DNA of 49,264 nucleotides from an uncultured Clostridia bacterium (GTDB lineage: Bacteria > Bacillota > Clostridia > Christensenellales > Borkfalkiaceae). Below the pieces are notes generated by a model, which saw nothing but the letters and a program-made list of their open reading frames with translations, made no database searches and was not told the origin of the DNA. Where the stretch lies: NCBI GenBank assembly GCA_947626685.1, contig CANQTD010000014.1, positions 1-49,264 of the forward strand. Direction: 5' to 3'. This document shows, piece by piece, positions 42,101 through 46,574 of this stretch. The number at the start of each line of letters is the position of its first letter. The stretch's first letter is position 1. The translations under genes and the position numbers were made by a program.

Positions 42101-42461
42101 CCGAGAGAACGCCGCCGTTCCCCGCGGCAAGGGTGAGCTCGGCGTATGTGAGCGCGTCCCACTTGGCGTAATACGTCCTGTTTTCTTTGGGCATGACCGT
42201 GGGAAGGGTCTGCTTCGGGCCCGTGCATTCCGCGTCTAAATACCAGCCCGCGAACGCAAAGCCCTCCCGTTCGGGATCGGCGGGAAGTTTCTCCGAAATG
42301 TCCTCCCCTGCCACCGCTTCGATGGCGGCGATCTGCGTGCCGCCGCCCGTCTCGAAGGAAAGTTTGTAGCTGTCCTTTGTGCAGCCCGCAAGCAGCGCGG
42401 TGCAGAGCACGGCGAGCGCGGTGAGCACGGCAAGCAAAACTTTTCTCGTTGCTTTCTTCAT
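36177..42461 (-). CDS. Giant surface lipoprotein with GxGN modules and a short LRR section, 2094 aa
   Basis: A signal peptide ends in lipobox LAGC (Cys27). An InlB B-repeat-like (Flg_new) domain follows, with FETGGGTQIAAIEAVAGEDI and AFAGWYLDAEC. The long middle repeats a beta-rich module built around LDGxGN and ending in GxY. Examples are LDGFGNGTFRGEKGTY (DNA near 40650), LDMWGNLHYDGETYAYG (40065), MDGYGNAVYTPAGGEG (39500) and LDGHGNATLTDEYGT (38650). A BspA-like LRR part follows (DNA about 37790-38210, IPDGVTEIADEVFAF, IGDYAFYSV, IGAYAFYGN). The C-terminus has repeated YTVVYHKAEGEAAAY / YTVVFHAAQGDEAAY units. There is no C-terminal anchor. The ATG at 42461 has AAGGAG 7 nt upstream. Its role is probably adhesion or ligand binding; no enzyme motif is seen. 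It stands alone between repeat blocks B and C. Confidence 0.9.
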   Translation of the reverse strand: MKKATRKVLLAVLTALAVLCTALLAGCTKDSYKLSFETGGGTQIAAIEAVAGEDISEKLPADPEREGFAFAGWYLDAECTGPKQTLPTVMPKENRTYYAKWDALTYAELTLAAGNGGVLSETSFQVPVGTKLADFLTDKAPVPDEGLSFGGWFVGGAQIAEGATMPANGLSLTAKYLASYTVNVYEMDALGSYPAQPRTETGSSWYLEPFSYTAGSGFTVDESGEGSRTSSSSLQKNETFTVWLARPVRVGFLPDLTAGSYTGSVEDVECYLSDEIELPDGASYGAPENLRFAGWARTENGAVEFLAGETVSSAEICGTKTLVMLHARWETSIDDVFGGSDYFFPSIVKENEVHLRRGPVEFTGTFDPSTGLFSFEEGALEGKVMDGEHYFYFDDLKDKTFTFGGAESEPAEPETLKFGQGDTVVYHSAAGDEEGVYTVDLVTGEFIFEGKSGTNFPFSLNSQEGDEGTVLVFNRPTSDERGFYAYRGSDGVVDTSRLFFLDGMVDANGFGGFRMYSYSAAEGFGVALRAFYIAEEGGVYSIGVSADGYLQELFKLKPLPYTGKVEDVSLAGAAVLSDGLNGTYTDYENLMDEKLYFDLELDGFGNGTFRGEKGTYRVETLSLLVHSGSVGDYEWEDLWIVFRTQSGKETIIRPVPGDIYGDMYYVLDKAPYFEEWQDDPYKVYGSFDPSLPKHASFYHYVDDDVVYVMVWYEDTWTGETVYELFDSGEVTSEEGSLIFHSETVGYGFTFYYVFRRDKEGRIEVSIPLGAEQEIHAPYLKDKESDNPEDVLTLDMWGNLHYDGETYAYGEWEEYLIPAHWMYENMETVNLSVFYLGDDAREVYCLYTENYDEETGDILSVSYYVLASGSVLALEGGDGAVAPFIWFLDDLGKEGVLAISLPDPDGDEYFFFGYVEYDESDGTYSFTPDAETDVEAYIRAREYASYFADGFSFKVSEKDGAAHITDNGDMFSAVNGDGSAFKMDGYGNAVYTPAGGEGIEGAYEVLALTVNEDETEYKLLVSFTAGRTSRYFFIHAVINDDGDAFLITFTEPQGAETGAYYYYSNDGYLYYNDYLVFFGDGTDDAAGTAFFSEYGIAGTYRPTGKTFTYFLTDTEFATYEVAMEGGEPFIVAVSVDPITMQSGTTCRVYMQAVSEEYSFSTDEGEIECDGFIASYRTDDGLYYGYLLIGNYNDGSAFADDFSFDEDPDGKQAEFMALYIEVDGTLYAAEGVVVFDFDEEDRSVLVERDAVSGTYAQFKDGAIGGRRLRLDGHGNATLTDEYGTVIAQGSYAPSGDSATEFLFVSEKLNFRFVLSMYSTREGDYYIYNDSADEKVYVGADLSVLALTGLREVDGSIADATYYTSYGVRYDGVFTLYTDELIRFVSQNATFYFNLKGTTFTLNEEDFIVSGGVLYAYQGPTSVDMLKIPDGVTEIADEVFAFMYYIGGLDLNKVEKIGDYAFYSVRELLATELSSEYLTDIGDYAFTSFLRYEVGDTLYCRSLINSMNLPNVTHIGAYAFYGNTSLSVDKDSLEGGLGNVKLKAIQFIGEHAFTITRYAEPDRVLYLDLTEVDLSKLEIADDAFDAHPSSQAPESLGAPVHILIGANGAFTFITSLPDSLQGNVEIVGMSEEDTMAGSGWFGFSAEEYLEFSGEKGTFGMNTATRYYFAEGGFFGEWARGELLYSVAESGEVTLYAQTDGWQVFGVVKPEQNCFTLGGTTYFKTGADHTVKLNDGEDTLVFNFNVTFEESYGSIAPDFTVTSVTYNGKPGLEGSGINSYTPTELTFEYADGDYTYLVTADLAEGTAEERASSFTVYNSEKKARAAFSNLMEDGYYYRLERFELLDGESWTQVGSSAYRVEDGNGGYTYPVTRTLENGDTETYTVVYHKAEGEAAAYLTYTMSVTHTLKKVATKDTAFCADFTYTGENPDDVELTRFYENKDYGGESKYAEEIFGDIKKTEKNTFTVTVNSANGVTVYTVVFHAAQGDEAAYIEVAKKEQRVVTVETKHAEGDDYYTIDVTVDENNKIVGVTGEMFVYENYNEYFGYERRSVAMFSLATNVTIEDMVVTFEYFGTKYTVTFTYENDAFSATVVSGPAD

Positions 42462-42488
42462 GAGGATCTCCTTTTTTCGTATTTCGCC

Positions 42489-42506
42489 GCCCGCTCACGC
42501 GCGGGC
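42489..42506 (-). other. Leader hairpin of the giant lipoprotein mRNA
   Basis: GCCCGC and GCGGGC form a 6-bp stem around GCGTGA in the minus-strand leader, 27 nt before the start codon. No T run follows, so an mRNA-stability role is more likely than termination. Confidence 0.4.
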
Positions 42507-42537
42507 ATGCGACAATTTCTATGTGCTACGTTAGAAT

Positions 42538-42567
42538 ATGATACCACAAACCACCCGTGCGTGTCAA
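42538..42567 (-). promoter_or_regulatory. Promoter of the giant lipoprotein gene
   Basis: On the minus strand TTGACA (42562-42567), an 18-nt spacer and TATCAT extended by TGG (42538-42546) lie about 76 nt upstream of the start. An AT-rich stretch (42588-42626) containing the inverted repeat ATAAG-TTTTT-CTTAT lies just upstream and could be an UP element or regulator site. Confidence 0.8.
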
Positions 42568-42739
42568 ATCATTTGCGCGCACACAAGTATAAATTTATGT
42601 TATAGCACGGATAAGTTTTTCTTATAGCTCGCTCCCGAATGCCCCGGTGAGCGCACCAAAACCGCCCTCTCCGCGCCCCGTTTCGCCCGCCCCGACGCAT
42701 TTCGGGCATACCATGTCCGCGATCCACCCCCATTTTTGA

Positions 42740-43270
42740 CATCTCCGCGGTGGGAAAAAGGGGCAAGCTCTTGCTGTCCCCTTTGGGGAAAGTGGCACGA
42801 AGTGCCGAAAGGGGTTTTAATACAAGCGAACCCCTTCAGTCTCGCTTATGCTCGACAGCTCCCCCAAAGGTGGAGCCGAGAAAGCTCCTCATACCGACCG
42901 AGCAGAGCGAGGGAGTGTATCTTTAAGATACGCTCGTTAAGATACGCTCGGCTTCGCCTCGGTATGAGGAAACCACTTGCCCACCCCTCGAGGGGTGGGT
43001 GTCACGAGCAACGCGAGTGACGGAAGGGGTGTTGCTCGATTGGAATGACACCCCCTCCGTCTCGGCTGTGCCTCGACAGCTCCCCCTCAAGGGGGCGCCA
43101 AGATCGCGTGTGCGCGTTCTCCCCTCAAGGGGACAGCGAGGTACTGACCGCCCCACCCCCTTAATCCCCCTCCGTGGGAGGGGGATTAAGGGGGTGGGGC
43201 GGATTCTAAAATCGTACCCACCTACTTCGCGCTACGCGCGCGGGGCAGTCACTTCGTGACAGCTTCTCCT
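42740..43270. repeat. Mosaic of palindromic intergenic repeats, block C
   Basis: This is non-coding. It contains TTAAGATACACTC/ CGCTCGTTAAGATACGCTCG units near 42915-42950, CCCCTCGAGGGG with GGGTGTCACGAGCAACGCGAGTGACGG (given in parts: GTCACGAGCAACGCGAGTGA), ACCCCTTAATCC...GGATTAAGGGGGTGGGG hairpins (43155-43200) and TTCTAAAATCGTACCCACC. The last two and the module around 43048-43085 (CTCGGCTGTGCCTCGACAGC) are repeated in block D. Confidence 0.8.
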
Positions 43271-43302
43271 TTGGCCCGTGACGTACGAGCCGAGTTTTCC
43301 AC

Positions 43303-43331
43303 AAAAAAAAGGCGGAGCAAGATGCCCCGCC
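43303..43331 (-). terminator. Terminator of rpsB-tsf
   Basis: On the minus strand GGCGGGGC, loop ATCTT, GCTCCGCC and eight T residues lie 19 nt after the tsf stop. It is a textbook intrinsic terminator and confirms that tsf does not run into pyrH here. Confidence 0.95.
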
Positions 43332-43349
43332 GTGATTTTTCGAAGAGAA

Positions 43350-44276
43350 TCACTTCTTCATTGCTTCGACCTGCTTCGCAACCTCTTCGGAGAGGTCCTC
43401 CGCCTTCTTCTCGATGCCCTCGCCCATGACGTAGAACACGAACCTTGCAAGTTCCACGGGCGTGCCCGCTTCCTTCGCCGTCTGCGCGATGAGCTGTTTC
43501 ACGGTCACCTTGTCGTCCTTGATGAACTTCTGCTCGAGAAGGCAGTTCTCCTCGTAGAACTTCTTGACCTTGCCCTCGACGATATTCGCGATCACCTTTT
43601 CGGGCTTGTTCGCGTTTTTCTCGTCGTTGAGGACTTCCTGCAACATGATCGCCTTCTCCTTCTCGATGGTCTCGGCGGAGACGTCCTCCACTTTGAGATA
43701 AGAGGGCTTGGTGAAAGCGGTGTGGAGCGCGAGGTTGTGCGCGAGCTCCTTCGTCGCGTCCGTCTCGGCGCAGTTGAAGTCAAGCATGACGCCCATCGTG
43801 CCGCCCATGTGGATATAGGTCTCGAGGAATCCGTTCGTCTCATACACGGTGAAACGGCGCACGGAGATCTTCTCGCCGATGACGCCCGTCTGCTCGGAAA
43901 CAAAGGCGTCGACCGTTTTGCCCCCACCCATGTCCGAGGAGAGCAGCGTCGCAACGTCTGCGGGCTTCGTTGCAAGAATGTGTTTTGCGATGGCCTCGAC
44001 CACGGAGTGGAACTTCCCGCCCTTCGAGACGAAGTCGCTCTCGCAGTTGACTTCGACGAGTACGCCGCTCTTGCCCTCGACAAGCGCGCACACGATGCCC
44101 TCCGCCGCGACTTTGGAAGCGCGCTTTGCCGCCTTCGCTATGCCGCGTTCACGGAGCAGTTCGCCCGCCTTTTCAAAGTCGCCGTCCGCGTCGACAAGCG
44201 CCCTTTTGCAATCCATCATGCCCGCGCCCGTCTGTTCGCGGAGCTTCATCACGTCCTTTGCGGTAAATTCTGCCAT
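43350..44276 (-). CDS. tsf: Elongation factor Ts
   Basis: EF-Ts recharges EF-Tu by exchanging GDP for GTP. The 308-aa protein has the N-terminal UBA-like domain with VMKLREQTGAGMMDCKRAL, the contact motif CESDFVSKGGKF (usual form CETDFVARN), and the C-terminal dimerisation region ending in ARFVFYVMGEGIEKKAED. The ATG at 44276 has GGAGG 10 nt upstream, 18 nt after rpsB. It is followed by a strong terminator. Confidence 0.97.
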   Translation of the reverse strand: MAEFTAKDVMKLREQTGAGMMDCKRALVDADGDFEKAGELLRERGIAKAAKRASKVAAEGIVCALVEGKSGVLVEVNCESDFVSKGGKFHSVVEAIAKHILATKPADVATLLSSDMGGGKTVDAFVSEQTGVIGEKISVRRFTVYETNGFLETYIHMGGTMGVMLDFNCAETDATKELAHNLALHTAFTKPSYLKVEDVSAETIEKEKAIMLQEVLNDEKNANKPEKVIANIVEGKVKKFYEENCLLEQKFIKDDKVTVKQLIAQTAKEAGTPVELARFVFYVMGEGIEKKAEDLSEEVAKQVEAMKK

Positions 44277-44294
44277 ATCGGTTATTCCTCCAAA

Positions 44295-45059
44295 TTATTC
44301 TTCGCTGTTTGCGACGACTTCCTCGATGTCCGCCGCTTCGCCCGCGTCCTCTGCGGGAAGTTCGGGAACGGGCGTCTCGCCCTGGTTCGCTTCGATGACC
44401 GCGTTCGCGATGACGGACGAGATGAGCTTGATCGCGCGGATCGCATCGTCATTGCCCGGGATCACATAGTCGATGAGATCGGGGTCGCAGTTGGTATCGG
44501 TGATGGCGACGATCGGAATGTTCATCTTGCGCGCTTCCGCAACGGCGATGTCCTCGTTGTGAGGGTCGACCACGAACATGACGCCGGGCATGCCCCGCAT
44601 CTGCTTGATGCCGCCCAAGTTTTCCTGCAATTTGCCCATTTCCTTCTTGAGCCCCAAAACTTCTTTCTTGGGGAGAAGGTCGAACTCGCCGCTCGCTTCC
44701 ATGCGCTCGAGCTTTTCGAGATAGTCGATACGGGAGCGGATCGTCTTGAAGTTGGTGAGCGTGCCGCCGAGCCAACGGGAATTGACGTAGAATTGCCCGC
44801 AACGCTCCGCCTCTTCCTTGATGGCGTCCTGCGCCTGCTTCTTGGTGCCCACGAAGAGCACGCTCTTGCCCTGCTTCACACTCTCGACGACGAACGTGTA
44901 CGCCACTTCGATGAGCGCGGCCGTCTTTTCGAGGTCGATGATGTGAATGTCGTGACGGGCGGCGAAGATGTACTTCTTCATCTTCGGGTTCCACTTTCTC
45001 GTCTGGTGCCCGAAATGGACGCCCGCTTCGAGAAGCTGCTTCATTGTGATAACTGCCAT
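44295..45059 (-). CDS. rpsB: 30S ribosomal protein S2
   Basis: S2 is a small-subunit protein needed for S1 or mRNA binding. The start at 45059 ([20 protein letters not shown]) matches the family and has GGAGG followed by TTTTTT; the in-frame extension to 45230 runs through the leader and promoter and is rejected. The 254-aa protein shows [23 protein letters not shown]-type ID(L)[23 protein letters not shown] and [20 protein letters not shown]. The C-terminus is an acidic tail of 25 residues or so. Confidence 0.98.
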   Translation of the reverse strand: MAVITMKQLLEAGVHFGHQTRKWNPKMKKYIFAARHDIHIIDLEKTAALIEVAYTFVVESVKQGKSVLFVGTKKQAQDAIKEEAERCGQFYVNSRWLGGTLTNFKTIRSRIDYLEKLERMEASGEFDLLPKKEVLGLKKEMGKLQENLGGIKQMRGMPGVMFVVDPHNEDIAVAEARKMNIPIVAITDTNCDPDLIDYVIPGNDDAIRAIKLISSVIANAVIEANQGETPVPELPAEDAGEAADIEEVVANSEE

Positions 45060-45230
45060 AAAAAACCTCCGTTTTCCCTCTTTCCGCCGCGGCAGTTCCG
45101 CTCCTGACCCGCATGAAAGATTTACGGGCACGGCGAGCGGCGCAAGCGAAAATGTGGATTTGCCCGCATGACGCCCCTTTTCGACGCCCGCAGACTTATT
45201 CAGTATAGCACGCACGCGCGGAAAAAGCAA
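45060..45230 (-). promoter_or_regulatory. rpsB promoter and long 5' leader
   Basis: On the minus strand TTGCTT (45225-45230), a 17-nt spacer and TATACT (45202-45207, extended by TGC) give a start near 45195. The leader is about 135 nt and has complementary parts (GCGGGCAAAT near 45165, TGCCCGTAAAT near 45125) and a repeated ATGCGGG. A leader of this length before rpsB could carry an autoregulatory S2 site. I cannot match it to a described r-protein leader. Confidence 0.65.
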
Positions 45231-45269
45231 GTTGTTTTATGCCCTTTTGCGGAATTTTTTCCCGCCGCG

Positions 45270-45760
45270 GAAAAGTTCCCTCCCAAAGCGCAAAGCCTTC
45301 CGTGGGAAAACCCTTGCCCATCCCTCGAGGGGTGGGTGGCACCGTAGGTGACGGAAGGGGTGTTGCGTAATTGGAACGACACCCCCTCAGTCTCGGCTGT
45401 GCCTCGACAGCTCCCCCAAAGGTGGAGCCGAGAGGGTTGGCGCGCCACTTTCCCCTCAAGGGGACAGCAAGGTACGGTCCGCCACGCGAGACTTGCCCCC
45501 CTCCGTGGGGGTGGAGCGGTGCAATTCTCATTCAACAGCCCAGTGGGCTGTGAATGGCACCGCGACAGGAGGCGCGGCCTCGCCGACGGGGTTGCGATGG
45601 TCCCTGCCATCGCAACGGATTAAGGGGGTGGGGCGGATTCTAAAATCGTACCCACCACAGTCACTTCGTGACAGCTCCTCCTCGGGAGGAGCCGAGGAAG
45701 GCCCCCGAAGGGGGAAGGCTTGCCCACACCAAATTGGCGCGGGGAAATATTGACCTGCAT
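45270..45760. repeat. Mosaic of palindromic intergenic repeats, block D
   Basis: No gene is seen in this stretch upstream of the rpsB promoter. It shares with block C a segment of more than 100 bp: ATCCCTCGAGGGGTGGGTG, GTGACGGAAGGGGTGTTG, ATTGGAACGACACCCCCTC, GTCTCGGCTGTGCCTCGACA, and TTAAGGGGGTGGGGCGGATT with TCTAAAATCGTACCCACC (45619-45655; in C at 43184-43222). Two further hairpins, CAGCCCAGTGGGCTG (45537-45551 region) and GGTTGCGATGG-TCC-CTGCCATCGCAAC, appear only here. Confidence 0.8.
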
Positions 45761-45764
45761 ATCA

Positions 45765-45796
45765 TAAAAGCTCCGTCGAAAATCAACGGAGCTTTT
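45765..45796. terminator. Terminator of the 243-aa hypothetical gene
   Basis: TAAAAGCTCCGT pairs with ACGGAGCTTTTA around a 9-base loop. On the minus strand the stem ends in CTTTTATG, 24 nt after the stop at 45820. It is symmetrical, so it may also work in the other direction. Confidence 0.85.
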
Positions 45797-45819
45797 AGAC
45801 GATTGTTCCAACGTAAGAA

Positions 45820-46551
45820 TTACTTCATGGGCTCTTCCGATTTGTTTGTCCCGATATTCTCTCCGTAAATCCACAAAATCATATCGAGAACTTTGAACAC
45901 GGTGTAATTGACGGGTTTCTTTGTTTCGGGGTCAATGTATGTTTCCATGTTCTTCATGATTTTTTCGAACTCTTCTTTGTGATCGATGATGATTCCGTAT
46001 GTATCTTCTAAGAGTTTTTCTGATAAAGGAGCGGCGCTGTTTGTGTGTACGCCAAGCGCAGCAAGCCCTTTTATGTCATAATCATCGTAAGCAATCACGC
46101 AACCGTACGTTCCCATCATGATTTTGCAAAGCATGAGGCGCGACGCTTTTTTATCTTCAAGATTGTCGTTTTGTAAAATATTCTTGATTTTTTCATCCAA
46201 CGCATCATGTAATGTCACGACTTCACTTGCATTATAGTTTCCCCGCAAAGGATCCGTCGTGCGAAGATTTTTGTATTTTCTATCAAATAAAACTTCGCAG
46301 AGCGGAATAAAGAACTTATAAGAACGTCCCAAAAGCCAACCGCTCCCGCGTAGCATTCCCCAGCTCGCGAGATAGCAAAAGAGATTGAGGGCGAAATAAT
46401 CCTTCTCTTCGTTGGTGAGCGTTGCGCCATCCAAGACTTTTTGGTAATATTTATCGAACAAGTTCTTACAGTAGTCGTAGGAACGGAAGCGATGATTCTC
46501 GCCTTCGTTCCAACGTTCCATAAATTTCATGCAGTTTTCGGTGAAGTTCAT
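45820..46551 (-). CDS. Hypothetical protein, 243 aa
   Basis: The ATG at 46551 has AAGGAG 8 nt upstream and lies 23 nt after the LRR gene, so the two are probably co-transcribed. The protein is soluble and mainly helical, with no signal peptide. The clearest feature is FALNLFCYLASWGMLRGSGWLLGRSYKF (about residues 53-80; core YLASWGMLRGSGWLL), a motif I remember from uncharacterised bacterial proteins but cannot tie to a function. A Tyr/Asp-rich part (VIAYDDYDIKGLAALG) follows. Codon use is visibly more AT-rich than in the neighbouring rpsB-tsf genes, which points to acquisition together with the LRR gene. Confidence 0.8.
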   Translation of the reverse strand: MNFTENCMKFMERWNEGENHRFRSYDYCKNLFDKYYQKVLDGATLTNEEKDYFALNLFCYLASWGMLRGSGWLLGRSYKFFIPLCEVLFDRKYKNLRTTDPLRGNYNASEVVTLHDALDEKIKNILQNDNLEDKKASRLMLCKIMMGTYGCVIAYDDYDIKGLAALGVHTNSAAPLSEKLLEDTYGIIIDHKEEFEKIMKNMETYIDPETKKPVNYTVFKVLDMILWIYGENIGTNKSEEPMK

Positions 46552-46574
46552 AATCTTTTCTCCTTATTTATTTT

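Noticed and set aside
45060..45230. 57-codon N-terminal extension of rpsB
   Set aside because: It covers the promoter and leader, and the S2 family starts at [19 protein letters not shown].
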